DNA of 64,000 bases from Vibrio ostreae. GTDB taxonomy: Bacteria; Pseudomonadota; Gammaproteobacteria; Enterobacterales; Vibrionaceae. The stretch covers positions 1,736,001-1,800,000 of the forward strand of contig NZ_CP076643.1 in NCBI RefSeq assembly GCF_019226825.1, read 5' to 3'. Of the stretch, positions 28,394-38,243 are shown piece after piece. Below the pieces are notes generated by a model. That model was not told where the DNA came from and searched no databases. It saw only the letters and a program-made list of their open reading frames with translations. The translations under genes and the position numbers were made by a program. Each line of letters starts with the position of its first letter. Position 1 is the stretch's first letter.

Positions 28394-28425
28394 AAAAAAG
28401 AGGCAACCCGGTTGCCTCTTTTCTT
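28394..28425 (-). terminator. Terminator after fimV
   Basis: AAAAAAGAGGCAACC-CGGTTGCCTCTTTTCTT forms a long stem with A/T flanks on both sides, between fimV and truA. On the minus strand it ends fimV transcripts. Confidence 0.8.
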
Positions 28426-28475
28426 ACCCAATTATGACACTGCCGATGCAATACCACTCATTATAAGGCGACAGA

Positions 28476-31400
28476 TTAAGCCCGACCATTAATCACATCG
28501 ATCAGATGCTTGGCTTGGCGGCGAATATCATCATTGCCATCAACAATCGCTTCTTCCAATAGCTTCACTGCCCCTTTGTGATCATTCATTTCCATATAAA
28601 TCTGGGCCAGATCCAGCTTACCGGCGGCTTCAGCATTGCTGTCGACATCAATATCGGAAATGTCACCGATCACATCCGGAAACTCATTCAGCCCCACATC
28701 CAGCTTGAGCTCTTCATCGTCAGGAGAAAGGCCCATATCTTCCCGCTCAACCTGAGCCATCAGCTCATCAATGGTCATAAACTGATTCTGCTGCGGGTCG
28801 AAGTCCATGATGTCTTCTTGCTTGCCCCAGTTTTCAGTTTCCACTTCCGGCTGCTGATTCTGAATTTCCGGATGCCAGGCCGCCAGCTCTTCTTCCGGCA
28901 CATCATCGACGATGTCAGCCTGCTGGTCCGCCGTCAGGCTAAAGCCGTTCCAGTCTTCGCCGCCCATATCCAGCATGGCTTCAATGTCCATACCCGCACT
29001 GTCAATCGTTTGGGCATCAATCGGACCATCAAACGCGAAGCCGTCACTGTGAGGCTGTTCATCAAGCAACGCATTGAGCGCGTCCTCGTCAAATTCCTCT
29101 CGCGCCGCCATCTTGTCTGGTTGAGGTGATGGCGTATTCTCGCTTTCGCCATGCGGTTCAGGCTCAGATTCACCACCCATGGCATCTTCGGCGAAAGACT
29201 GCTCCAGCTCGGCAAACAACTCATCAGACAGTGCTTCATCTTCCTCACCGTCAAAAATGAACTCTGATTCTGCTTCATATTCACTGTCAGCCAGAGCATC
29301 GGCTTCGCTGTACTCCGGCAGCTCTAAGTCATCGAAAGCAAACGCTTCATCTGCTTCGGCACTTTCTGGCGGCTCTGCTTGTGCTGAGCTTTCAGGCTGT
29401 GCCTCGGCTTCCGGCTCTGCAACGCTGTCTGCCAGAGCATCCGCTTCGCTGTACTCCGGCAGCTCTAACTCATCGAAAGCAAACGCTTCATCTGCTTCGG
29501 CACTTTCTGGCGGCTCTGCTTGTGCTGAGCTTTCAGGCTGTGCCTCGGCTTCCGGCTCTGCGACGCTGTCAGCCAGAGCGTCTGCTTCGCTGTACTCCGG
29601 CAGCTCTAAGTCATCGAAAGCAAACGCTTCATCTGCTTCGGCACTTTCTGGCGGCTCTGCTTGTGCTGAGCTTTCAGGCTGTGCCTCGGCTTCCGGCTCT
29701 GCAACGCTGTCTGCCAGAGCATCCGCTTCGCTGTACTCCGGCAGTTCTAAGTCATCGAAGGCAAACCCTTCTTCGTCTGATTCAGCCTGAGTATCGGCAA
29801 ATTGCGCAGCCAGGTCTTCCGCTTGTGGCTCATGCTCTTCAGATTGTGGATCAAGCTCTTGCGTTTGTGGGACAGACTCTGCACTCGCTTCAGCAGTCAG
29901 CTCTGGCTCTTGCGGCGTGGCTTCCGCCTCTGCGACCGCTTCTGGTTCAGATTGTGCTTCTACCGGCTGCTCCAGCCCGGCAATCAACTCATCAGACAGT
30001 CCTTCATCTTCATCACCGTCAAAAATGAACTCTGATTCTGCTTCATATTCACTGTCAGCCAGAGCATCGGCTTCGCTGTACTCCGGCAGCTCTAAGTCAT
30101 CGAAAGCAAACGCTTCATCTGCTTCGACACTTTCTGGCTGCTCTGCTTGTGCTGAGCTTTCAGGCTGTGCCTCGGCTTCCGGCTCTGCAACGCTGTCAGC
30201 CAGAGCATCCGCTTCGCTGTACTCCGGCAGCTCTAAGTCATCGAAAGCAAACGCTTCATCTGCTTCGGCACTTTCTGGCTGCTCTGCTTGTGCTGAGCTT
30301 TCAGGCTGTGCCTCGGCTTCCGGCTCTGCAACGCTGTCAGCCAGGGCATCCGCTTCGCTGTACTCCGGCAGTTCTAAGTCATCGAAGGCAAACCCTTCTT
30401 CGTCTGATTCAGCCTGAGTATCGGCAAATTGCGCAGCCAGGTCTTCCGCTTGTGGCTCAGGCTCTTCAGATTGTGGATCAAACTCTTGGGTTTGTGAGTC
30501 AGGCTCTTGGGTTTGTGGGTCAGACTCTGCACTCGCTTCAGCAGTCAGCTCCCGCTCTTGCGGCGTGGCTTCCGCCTCTGCGGCCGCTTCTGGTTCAGGC
30601 TGCTGCTGCTCCAACCCGGCCATAAAATCAGCCGATGACAGCGGTTCAACTTCCTCTACGCCCGACGAATCAGCACCAAGTGGATCGTCCAGTAACCAAT
30701 CATCATCCTGAGGAACGCCAAATTCATTCGCGACCGGTTCAGGCTGATTGCTGACGCTTTGTGGTGCGACCGGCTCATCCGCTGGTGCTGCGGGTTCCGC
30801 TTCGCTTTCGCTGCCTTCAATTTGCGGGCTAAACTCAAATTCGTCATCGCTGTCGCTATCGAGAGAAAACTCACTCTCATCACCAAAATCGAACTCTTCC
30901 AGCAAAGGATCATTGTCTGGTACCGCATCCAACAAATCATTTTTGAAATGGGTACTGTTGTACTCTGACTCAGGCTGCTGCGCCTGTTGCTCGATTTCCA
31001 GTAGCTCATCAAAGAATTCAGTGCCGTCATCCAGTTCCGCCAGCGCTTCCGGCTCGTCTTCGCTGGTTTCACTGCTCTCCTGCTCTTTCTCCAGCCATTC
31101 ATCCAACAGGCTGTCACTGTCAATATCGAATGCATCATCTGCCGTCTCAGACGCACTCTGCTCTAACAGTTCATCCAGCATTTGGTCACTTTCATTCTGG
31201 GCAGAAATCTCGTCTGATTCTGCCAGCAACTCATCAAGCAACTCGGTGCTGTTACTATCGATGTCGAGTTCGAGATCCTCATCCAGCATTTCATCCAGCA
31301 GTGCCGCTTCATCGCTCTGCGCTTCAAGCTGATCCAGATCAGCCTGGGCTTCAATGTTACTGAACAGGCTTTCCAGCTCCTCATCCGAGGTAACTTTGGC

Positions 31401-32990
31401 ATCATCGAGACTGTTCTCGTCCAGCAGGCTGTCAAAATCGAGCGCAGCCAGGTCGTCATCTTCATCCGTGCTGCTGTTAAACAAGTCATCCAGCATCGAC
31501 TGTTCCAGCATACCGGATTCGAGCTCTTCGCCCGTATCATTTTCTCCGAGCAACGTGTCGAGGTCGTCCTGCACCGCAGAATCATCATCCGACAGGTCGA
31601 ACACCGCTTCGTCGTCATCTTGCGGCTCTTGCACCGCCTGATCCAACGTACGCTCCATCTCTTCCAGACCCAGCGCTTTTTCATCACCGTTGACACTGAT
31701 GCCACTGTTACCGCCAAAGTCGGTATCCAGATCTCCGTCATCGTCGATACCGGCAAACGGATCTTCACCGTCTTCATCTTCCAGATTGAAATCGAGATCG
31801 TTTTCATCCAGATCAGCAAAAATATCATCCTGTGTATCGTCAGCTTCTGCGGTTTCATCGCTGAACGTCAGTTCGCTGTCATCCGCTTCGCCAAATAAGT
31901 CATCATCCAGCAGCAGATCATCTTCCAGACTCTGCAGGGTTTCATCTCCGGCCACAACCGCAGCGGCCTCAGCCTGAGATGGCGGAGTTTGTTCGGCAGG
32001 TTTCTGTTCCTGATTATCGGTTTGAGAGCGGCGATTGAGCAGCATCAGCACCAGGAAGGCGATCGCTAAACCCGGGATGAGTGCCATCAAGCCGACCAAC
32101 CAACCATTGGACAGAATTTGATCCCAGGTTGATGGTGCCAGCTTCTGCTCTGCCTGCTGCTTGCTGCGTTGTTCATCCAGCAATTTTTCCACTTCTGAGC
32201 GGATGCGGTTCTCATCACCCAGTTCGTTTTTCAGCGTATCCACTTCTGACTGCATCTCAGCCAACATCAAACGCAAACGATGGTTCTTCTCTTCCAGCGC
32301 CAGCATCTCTGAATCGGATGAAGCAATCTGCTGCTCAACTTTATCCACGTCGCTGCGGGTGACTGGCGCAGGCGTGGCGTCGGGGGCCGCTGGGGTAGCT
32401 GTCGTCGCTGGTGTGGCCGGTTGGGCTGCAGGGGTCGGTTGAGGCTGCGGGGCGGTGATTTGCACCGGGGCTACCGGTCGGGCTGTGGTCTGGTTGAGGC
32501 GCGCCTGATGCGCGTTCATGACATTGACCGCTTCCTGAGTGGTCGCGCTGCGGACCTGCGCCAGCGATGGCACACGCAGCGTACTGCCAGGCATCAGGCT
32601 ATGGATGTTCTGATTTTCAAACGCCTGAGGGTTAAGGCGATAGATGGCCAGCAAGGTCTGCTGAACAGAAACACTGGGCGACGGTCGTAACCGGCTGGCG
32701 ATTGACCATAACGTGTCCTGCTCTGACGTCGGGCCAAAAAAAGTCGACGGCTCATTGGACGGCATGATATTGGCCGCTCTGGCCGAGACAGGAGCCGTCT
32801 GTTGGCTACGTACAGAAGGAGGCGCAGCCTCTGAGGTGCGAGCAGGAACGACCTGTTCGCTGAATTGAGGCTCGGATTGCACTTCACCGCCAGGTCCGAT
32901 CAGGCGGATGCCCTCTGCATATACGATGGAAGTCTGAGTCACAACGGCTACGGCGAGAGGCCATAGCAATCGCTTGAAAAATTGATGCAT
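28476..32990 (-). CDS. fimV: FimV-family polar hub protein with very long acidic repeat region
   Basis: This 1504-residue protein is a FimV/HubP-type polar organiser. In Vibrio such proteins gather chromosome-segregation, chemotaxis and flagellar factors at the cell pole. Features in order are a signal peptide (1-25), a periplasmic LysM domain (about 90-142) that binds peptidoglycan, and a Pro/Ala linker. Next come a coiled coil (about 215-284), one membrane helix (298-319) and a very acidic cytoplasmic region rich in Asp, Glu and Ser. That region includes nested 47-residue repeats. The C-terminal FimV TPR-like domain covers about 1450-1504 (KLDLAQIYMEMNDHKGAVKL). Repeat identity makes the true length uncertain. 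Confidence 0.95.
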   Translation of the reverse strand: MHQFFKRLLWPLAVAVVTQTSIVYAEGIRLIGPGGEVQSEPQFSEQVVPARTSEAAPPSVRSQQTAPVSARAANIMPSNEPSTFFGPTSEQDTLWSIASRLRPSPSVSVQQTLLAIYRLNPQAFENQNIHSLMPGSTLRVPSLAQVRSATTQEAVNVMNAHQARLNQTTARPVAPVQITAPQPQPTPAAQPATPATTATPAAPDATPAPVTRSDVDKVEQQIASSDSEMLALEEKNHRLRLMLAEMQSEVDTLKNELGDENRIRSEVEKLLDEQRSKQQAEQKLAPSTWDQILSNGWLVGLMALIPGLAIAFLVLMLLNRRSQTDNQEQKPAEQTPPSQAEAAAVVAGDETLQSLEDDLLLDDDLFGEADDSELTFSDETAEADDTQDDIFADLDENDLDFNLEDEDGEDPFAGIDDDGDLDTDFGGNSGISVNGDEKALGLEEMERTLDQAVQEPQDDDEAVFDLSDDDSAVQDDLDTLLGENDTGEELESGMLEQSMLDDLFNSSTDEDDDLAALDFDSLLDENSLDDAKVTSDEELESLFSNIEAQADLDQLEAQSDEAALLDEMLDEDLELDIDSNSTELLDELLAESDEISAQNESDQMLDELLEQSASETADDAFDIDSDSLLDEWLEKEQESSETSEDEPEALAELDDGTEFFDELLEIEQQAQQPESEYNSTHFKNDLLDAVPDNDPLLEEFDFGDESEFSLDSDSDDEFEFSPQIEGSESEAEPAAPADEPVAPQSVSNQPEPVANEFGVPQDDDWLLDDPLGADSSGVEEVEPLSSADFMAGLEQQQPEPEAAAEAEATPQERELTAEASAESDPQTQEPDSQTQEFDPQSEEPEPQAEDLAAQFADTQAESDEEGFAFDDLELPEYSEADALADSVAEPEAEAQPESSAQAEQPESAEADEAFAFDDLELPEYSEADALADSVAEPEAEAQPESSAQAEQPESVEADEAFAFDDLELPEYSEADALADSEYEAESEFIFDGDEDEGLSDELIAGLEQPVEAQSEPEAVAEAEATPQEPELTAEASAESVPQTQELDPQSEEHEPQAEDLAAQFADTQAESDEEGFAFDDLELPEYSEADALADSVAEPEAEAQPESSAQAEPPESAEADEAFAFDDLELPEYSEADALADSVAEPEAEAQPESSAQAEPPESAEADEAFAFDELELPEYSEADALADSVAEPEAEAQPESSAQAEPPESAEADEAFAFDDLELPEYSEADALADSEYEAESEFIFDGEEDEALSDELFAELEQSFAEDAMGGESEPEPHGESENTPSPQPDKMAAREEFDEDALNALLDEQPHSDGFAFDGPIDAQTIDSAGMDIEAMLDMGGEDWNGFSLTADQQADIVDDVPEEELAAWHPEIQNQQPEVETENWGKQEDIMDFDPQQNQFMTIDELMAQVEREDMGLSPDDEELKLDVGLNEFPDVIGDISDIDVDSNAEAAGKLDLAQIYMEMNDHKGAVKLLEEAIVDGNDDIRRQAKHLIDVINGRA
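29290..30430 (-). repeat. Nested 141-bp repeats in fimV
   Basis: A 141-bp unit (47 residues around DDLELPEYSEADALADS) recurs with markers at 29332, 29473, 29614 and 29755, and again at 30100, 30241 and 30382. The two groups are themselves copies of a larger unit offset by 768 bp, including a shared segment encoding DELFAELEQ/DELIAGLEQ and EYEAESEFIFDG. So the array has four units in one block and three in the other. Confidence 0.93.
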
Positions 32991-33171
32991 AAAAGGCTCA
33001 GCTGAGTGCTTTAACTAATGAATTCTGTGATCTGTTAAATATATCGGATCGGAGGGGCAAAACTATAGGGGATAAAGTAAAAAATGTACCTAAGCCACAA
33101 TAATCGCAGCAATCTCACACAAAACCTGCGGTTTTGCTAAGACTTTGGGCCAGGATTAGGCGTTATTGATA

Positions 33172-33201
33172 AAAAGAAAGCCAGCATGCAGCTGGCTTTC
33201 G
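33172..33201 (-). terminator. Terminator after glnS
   Basis: GAAAGCCAGC-ATGCA-GCTGGCTTTC, followed on the minus strand by TTTTTATCAA, closes glnS. Confidence 0.85.
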
Positions 33202-33226
33202 GATCAGGTTATCATTCGCTCAGATA

Positions 33227-34897
33227 TCAGGCGTTTTCAATTTTCGCCCAGGTATCGCGCAGACCAACGGTGCGGTTGAAAACCAGCGCCTCTGGCTGTG
33301 AGTCTTTCGCGTCGGCACAGAAATACCCCATACGCTCAAACTGGTAGCCGAACTCAGCTTCTGCATTCGCCAGGCTTGGCTCAACAAAACCGTGCAGTTT
33401 GACCAGAGATTCCGGGTTAATGGTGGCAGCGAAGTCATCCGCGGCACCCGGGTTTGGTACGGTGAACAGACGATCGTACAGGCGGAACTCGGCAGCAACA
33501 CCTTGCTGAGCCGATACCCAGTGAATCACACCTTTCACCTTACGGCCATCTTCCGGGTTTTTACCCAGTGTATCGGCATCGTAAGTACAGTAAATGGTGG
33601 TGATGTTACCCTGCTCGTCTTTTTCAACACGCTCAGCTTTAATCACGTAGGCGCCACGCAGACGAACTTCTTTACCCAGCACAAGACGCTTGTACTTCTT
33701 GTTGCCTTCCTCACGGAAATCTTCACGTTCGATCCAGATTTCACGGCTGAATGGCACATGACGCTCACCCATTTCCGGCTTATTCGGATGGTTAGCAATG
33801 CTCAGCATTTCAGTGCTGTCCGCGTCAAAGTTTTCAATCACAACTTTGACCGGATCCAGAACCGCCATCGCACGTGGTGCGTTTTCGTTCAGGTCATCAC
33901 GAATACAAGATTCCAGCACGCCAAACTCAATCATGTTGTCTTGTTTGGTCACACCGATACGTTTACAGAATTCGCGAATTGAGCCTGAGGTAAAACCACG
34001 GCGGCGCAGACCTGAAATGGTCGGCATACGCGGATCATCCCAACCGTTAACCAGTTTTTCGGTCACCAGCTGGTTCAGCTTACGCTTCGACATCACGGTA
34101 TATTCCAGGTTCAGGCGGCTGAACTCGTACTGACGTGGGTGACATTCGATGCTGATGTTATCCAGAACCCAGTCATACAGGCGGCGGTTGTCCTGGAATT
34201 CCAGCGTACACAGCGAGTGAGTAATCCCTTCCAGTGCATCGGAAATACAGTGGGTAAAGTCATACATCGGGTAAATGCACCACTTGTCACCCGTTTGGTG
34301 GTGGTCTGCAAAACGCACGCGATACAACACAGGATCGCGCAGTACGATGAATGACGATGCCATATCGATCTTGGCGCGCAGACAGGCAGTGCCTTCGGCA
34401 AATTCACCGGCACGCATCTTTTCGAACAGTGCCAGGTTTTCTTCTACGCTGCGATCGCGGTATGGGCTGTGCTTACCCGGCGCGGTCAAAGTACCACGGT
34501 ATTCACGAATCTGCTCCGGACTCAGCTCTTCAACATACGCCAAGCCTTTTTGGATAAGTTCCACCGCATATTGATACAGCTTGTCAAAATAGTCAGATGA
34601 ATAACAAACATCACCGGACCACTCAAAGCCCAGCCACTGTACATCTTTCTTAATTGACTCAACGTATTCGAGATCTTCTTTTTCAGGGTTTGTGTCGTCA
34701 AAACGTAAATTACACTGACCCTGATAGTCCTGAGCAATACCAAAGTTCAAACAGATCGACTTCGCGTGTCCGATATGCAGATAGCCGTTCGGCTCCGGCG
34801 GGAAACGAGTATGCACGCTAGTGTGTTTACCATCCGCTAAATCTTTATCTATGATTTGGCGAATGAAGTTCGATGGACGAGCCTCAGCTTCACTCAT
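33227..34897 (-). CDS. glnS: Glutaminyl-tRNA synthetase
   Basis: This 556-residue class I synthetase charges tRNA-Gln. The HIGH motif is [14 protein letters not shown], and the KMSKS-type motif is [11 protein letters not shown]. The N-terminal [22 protein letters not shown] is characteristic. The size is that of E. coli GlnS (554). It is monocistronic, between nagE and fimV. Confidence 0.98.
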   Translation of the reverse strand: MSEAEARPSNFIRQIIDKDLADGKHTSVHTRFPPEPNGYLHIGHAKSICLNFGIAQDYQGQCNLRFDDTNPEKEDLEYVESIKKDVQWLGFEWSGDVCYSSDYFDKLYQYAVELIQKGLAYVEELSPEQIREYRGTLTAPGKHSPYRDRSVEENLALFEKMRAGEFAEGTACLRAKIDMASSFIVLRDPVLYRVRFADHHQTGDKWCIYPMYDFTHCISDALEGITHSLCTLEFQDNRRLYDWVLDNISIECHPRQYEFSRLNLEYTVMSKRKLNQLVTEKLVNGWDDPRMPTISGLRRRGFTSGSIREFCKRIGVTKQDNMIEFGVLESCIRDDLNENAPRAMAVLDPVKVVIENFDADSTEMLSIANHPNKPEMGERHVPFSREIWIEREDFREEGNKKYKRLVLGKEVRLRGAYVIKAERVEKDEQGNITTIYCTYDADTLGKNPEDGRKVKGVIHWVSAQQGVAAEFRLYDRLFTVPNPGAADDFAATINPESLVKLHGFVEPSLANAEAEFGYQFERMGYFCADAKDSQPEALVFNRTVGLRDTWAKIENA

Positions 34898-35073
34898 CTA
34901 TAGCACCTCAAAGTTTATTTAGTATTGTCAGAAAACGGTTTCTGCGAAGAAGGCGTAAAGCCCGGCAGAGCAGAAATATTGCCACTAATGATCCACAATT
35001 CTGAATGAATTCACAATAAAAACTGCGGTTTTCTTACGATTATTTCTGCTCGCAGGTGGTTAAATGCACAAAC

Positions 35074-35103
35074 AAAAAGCCCCCGCATGATGCGGAGGCT
35101 TGG
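35074..35103 (-). terminator. Terminator after nagE
   Basis: On the minus strand AAGCCTCCGCA-TCA-TGCGGGGGCTT is followed by TTTGTTT, about 50 bases after the nagE stop. The stem has one mismatch. Confidence 0.78.
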
Positions 35104-35155
35104 ATTTAACCAAACTCAGACTACAACCTGAACACCAGCGATGCCGGGACAGTGG

Positions 35156-36622
35156 TTAATCTTGGGAACGAATATCTTTCATCTGACCGGCAATGATTTC
35201 CGCCATTGGCCCTAGGATAACCTGCAGGTTGTTAGCCCCCAGTTTTACCACGCCCATCGCGCCCAGCTCTTTGAGCTGCTTCTCGTCAATCACCGACATA
35301 TCATTCACAGTCAGTCGCAGACGAGTGATACAGGCATCAATATTGGCCAGGTTATCATGGCCGCCCAGTACCGCCAGATATTGCTTGGCCAGTTCAGCGG
35401 AATCGCCCGATGCCGCGCTCATGGTCGCCGCTTGCTCTTCATCTTCACGACCCGGTGTTTTAAGGCCAAATTTAACGATGACGGTACGAAATACCACGTA
35501 GTAGATAGCGAAGAAGACCAGGCCCTGCACAATCAGCATGTACCAGTTGATCGCCAGTGGGTTACGCGAAGAGAGCACCATATCCACCAGACCTGCCGAA
35601 AATCCAAAGCCGGCCATCCAGTGCATCGATGCTGCGATAAAGACAGAAATACCGGTCAGCAGCGCATGCAGGACATACAGCAGCGGAGCCAGGAACATGA
35701 AGGAGAATTCCAGCGGTTCAGTCACACCGGTAAAGAAAGAAGCAAAACCGGCGGCGATCATGATAGAGGCCACTTTCTCTTTATGCTTGGCATTTGAGGT
35801 GTGGTAAATCGCCAGTGCCGCACCCGGCAGGCCAAACATCATGATTGGGAAGAAGCCCGCTTGATACATACCGGTAATACCAGGAACCGCGGTACCTTCC
35901 GCAATCGACTTCGCGCCACCAAGGAAATTAGGAATATCATTAATACCGGCGACATCGAACCAGAATACCGAGTTCAGCGCGTGGTGCAGACCAATCGGAA
36001 TCAGCAGGCGGTTAAAAAAGGCATAAATACCTGCACCTGTTGCGCCAAGACCTTGAATAGACTCACCAAAGTTTACCAGGCCACCGTAAATCGCCGGCCA
36101 GACGTACATCAGCACAAACGCAATCAGGATACCGGCAAATGAGGTCAGGATTGGCACCAGACGCTTACCGGAGAAAAAGGCTAAAGCTTTATGTAACTCG
36201 ACGGTTGAGTAGCGGTTGTAAATCTCAGCGGAAACAATACCGACCAGAATGCCGACAAACTGGTTATTAATCTTGTTAAATGCGGCAGGAACGGCAGAAG
36301 GATCAATACCCTGGATTTGCGCGACTGCGCCTGGTGAGAGCAGGGTTGTGACCACCAGAAAGCCAACGAAGCCGGACAGTGCCGCTGCACCATCTTTATC
36401 CTTGGACATACCAAACGCCACACCAACTGCAAACAACACCGACATATTGTCTATAATGGCGGCACCAGCTTTGATCAGAAACGCTGCCAGAGCCGAGTTC
36501 GCTCCCCAGCCATTCGGGTCAATCCAGTAGCCTATACCCATTAAAATGGCCGCCGCTGGCAGCGTCGCCACCGGCACCATCAGGGCCTTCCCTACTTTTT
36601 GAAAATATCCAAGAATATTCAC
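35156..36622 (-). CDS. nagE: PTS N-acetylglucosamine transporter subunits IIBC
   Basis: This 488-residue membrane transporter takes up GlcNAc and phosphorylates it to GlcNAc-6-P. The EIIC domain spans about residues 1-380 (start MNILGYFQKVGKALMVPVAT; conserved GMYQAGFFPIMMFGLPGAAL). The EIIB domain follows (about 405-485) with the phosphorylated Cys in NIDACITRLRLTV. There is no EIIA domain, unlike E. coli NagE, so phosphate must come from a separate EIIA such as the glucose-type one. It is divergent from nagA-nagC and under the shared control region. Confidence 0.95.
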   Translation of the reverse strand: MNILGYFQKVGKALMVPVATLPAAAILMGIGYWIDPNGWGANSALAAFLIKAGAAIIDNMSVLFAVGVAFGMSKDKDGAAALSGFVGFLVVTTLLSPGAVAQIQGIDPSAVPAAFNKINNQFVGILVGIVSAEIYNRYSTVELHKALAFFSGKRLVPILTSFAGILIAFVLMYVWPAIYGGLVNFGESIQGLGATGAGIYAFFNRLLIPIGLHHALNSVFWFDVAGINDIPNFLGGAKSIAEGTAVPGITGMYQAGFFPIMMFGLPGAALAIYHTSNAKHKEKVASIMIAAGFASFFTGVTEPLEFSFMFLAPLLYVLHALLTGISVFIAASMHWMAGFGFSAGLVDMVLSSRNPLAINWYMLIVQGLVFFAIYYVVFRTVIVKFGLKTPGREDEEQAATMSAASGDSAELAKQYLAVLGGHDNLANIDACITRLRLTVNDMSVIDEKQLKELGAMGVVKLGANNLQVILGPMAEIIAGQMKDIRSQD

Positions 36623-37103
36623 CTTACGTTCTCCCTATAGGAATTTGGTATACATTGGCTGACTTATTTTAGTCACTCAATTTAGTCCATGTCAGTGTAT
36701 GCGAAATATTTCGGCTCACAAATTAAAACCGATTTAAATGTGATCTTAATCAAGAGTAAATTGGAAAAATCAAGGAATTTGCTAGCGAGATCATAAAACT
36801 TATTTTATCATACGAAAAAACAAACTCGTAACAGTACTATCTGGCGTTGAGTTACTCTAAAATAGTGACAGATACAGCCGTTGACGCCATGATAACCCCA
36901 GCCGGGTCGCGTTCGGAAGTCATTGAACTGACAAACGGTTTATCACTTATTTTCAACCAGAGCCTGCGTCTCTGGAAATCAAAAAGATAATTTGCGACCT
37001 AATTGAAGTCAGCAAAGAAAGTTCTGCCTCACACTTTCTGCTTAACTGACTGGCCTTGCCGCATGAATTGATCAGATCTCGATAAAGATAAGGACTCGCT
37101 AAT
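36623..37103. promoter_or_regulatory. nagE-nagA divergent control region with NagC and CRP-like sites
   Basis: This 481-base gap holds no gene. TTATTTTATCATACGAAAAA at about 36800-36819 fits the NagC operator pattern of TTTT and AAAA arms around a central T-R-rich core. A CRP-like site TGTGA-TCTTAA-TCAAG lies at 36739-36754. A weaker NagC-like TTATTTTAGTCACTCAATTT sits close to nagE (about 36665). In E. coli, paired NagC sites loop the nagE-nagB intergenic DNA, and a similar arrangement is plausible here. Confidence 0.6.
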
Positions 37104-38243
37104 ATGTACGCGCTAACTAACTGTAAAATCTACACGGGTAGCGAAATGCTCACAGAGCATGCAGTCGTGGTTGATGGCGACATAATCCACTCTCTGCAAC
37201 CTGTCGCTGACTTACCGGCTGAATTAGCCACTATTGACCTGCATGGCGCCAACTTAAGTCCCGGATTTATCGACGTTCAGCTCAATGGTTGTGGCGGTGT
37301 AATGTTTAATGATGACATCAGCGCCGCCACCCTGCACACCATGCACCGCGCGAATTTAAAGTCCGGCTGTACCAGTTTTCTGCCCACCCTGATTACTTCA
37401 TCCGATGATGATATGCGTCAGGCGGTGGCCGCGCAGCGCGACTACCAGCAGCGTTTCCAGAACCACTCCCTCGGTCTGCATCTGGAAGGCCCGTACCTCA
37501 ATCAGCTCAAAAAGGGCATCCACAGCGTCGATTTTATCCGCTCGTCAAACGACGAAATGATCCGCTTCATCTGTGATAACCGCGACGTGGTGACCAAACT
37601 GACGCTGGCACCGGAAAAAAACAATCCGGCCCATATTACGCAACTGGCAGAGGCCGGCATCGTGGTTTCTCTTGGCCATACCAACGCGACCTACGTCGAA
37701 GCACGGCAGGGATTTGAAGCCGGGATCAGCTTTGCCACTCATCTGTTTAATGCCATGACGCCGATGATCGGGCGTGAACCGGGGGCTGTCGGTGCTATTT
37801 ATGATACGCCGGATGTCTATGCCGGTATCATTGTCGACGGCTTCCATGTCGACTACGCCAACATCCGCATTGCCCACAAAATCAAAGGCGACAAGCTGGT
37901 ATTAGTGACCGATGCCACAGCTCCTGCAGGCGCTGAGATGGATCACTTTATTTTTGTCGGTAAGAAAGTATATTACCGGGACGGCAAGTGTGTAGACGAA
38001 AACGGCACACTTGGCGGCTCAGCCCTGACGATGATAAAAGCAATTCAAAATACGGTTGAGCACGTCGGTATCGCTTTAGACGAAGCCCTGCGGATGGCAA
38101 CCCTATATCCTGCCAAAGCTATTGGAGTGGACAACAAACTGGGTCGAATCCGGCCTGGCATGATTGCCAACCTAACGGCGTTTGACCGCGACTTCCAGGT
38201 AAAAGCGACGGTAGTAAACGGACAATACGAGCAAAATGTGTAA
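37104..38243 (+). CDS. nagA: N-acetylglucosamine-6-phosphate deacetylase
   Basis: This 379-residue amidohydrolase removes acetate from GlcNAc-6-P to give glucosamine-6-P. Metal-ligand motifs are visible: HLEGPYLN (Glu), SLGHTNATY (His) and [11 protein letters not shown] (His). The catalytic Asp lies in [10 protein letters not shown]. It follows GATAAGGACTCGCT as ribosome-binding site, and its stop overlaps the nagC start (TAATG), giving coupled translation. Confidence 0.97.
   Translation: MYALTNCKIYTGSEMLTEHAVVVDGDIIHSLQPVADLPAELATIDLHGANLSPGFIDVQLNGCGGVMFNDDISAATLHTMHRANLKSGCTSFLPTLITSSDDDMRQAVAAQRDYQQRFQNHSLGLHLEGPYLNQLKKGIHSVDFIRSSNDEMIRFICDNRDVVTKLTLAPEKNNPAHITQLAEAGIVVSLGHTNATYVEARQGFEAGISFATHLFNAMTPMIGREPGAVGAIYDTPDVYAGIIVDGFHVDYANIRIAHKIKGDKLVLVTDATAPAGAEMDHFIFVGKKVYYRDGKCVDENGTLGGSALTMIKAIQNTVEHVGIALDEALRMATLYPAKAIGVDNKLGRIRPGMIANLTAFDRDFQVKATVVNGQYEQNV

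Noticed and set aside
29179..30417. Ser/Ala-rich open frames on the plus strand across fimV
   Set aside because: They mirror the repetitive acidic codons of FimV and show no ribosome-binding sites or family features.
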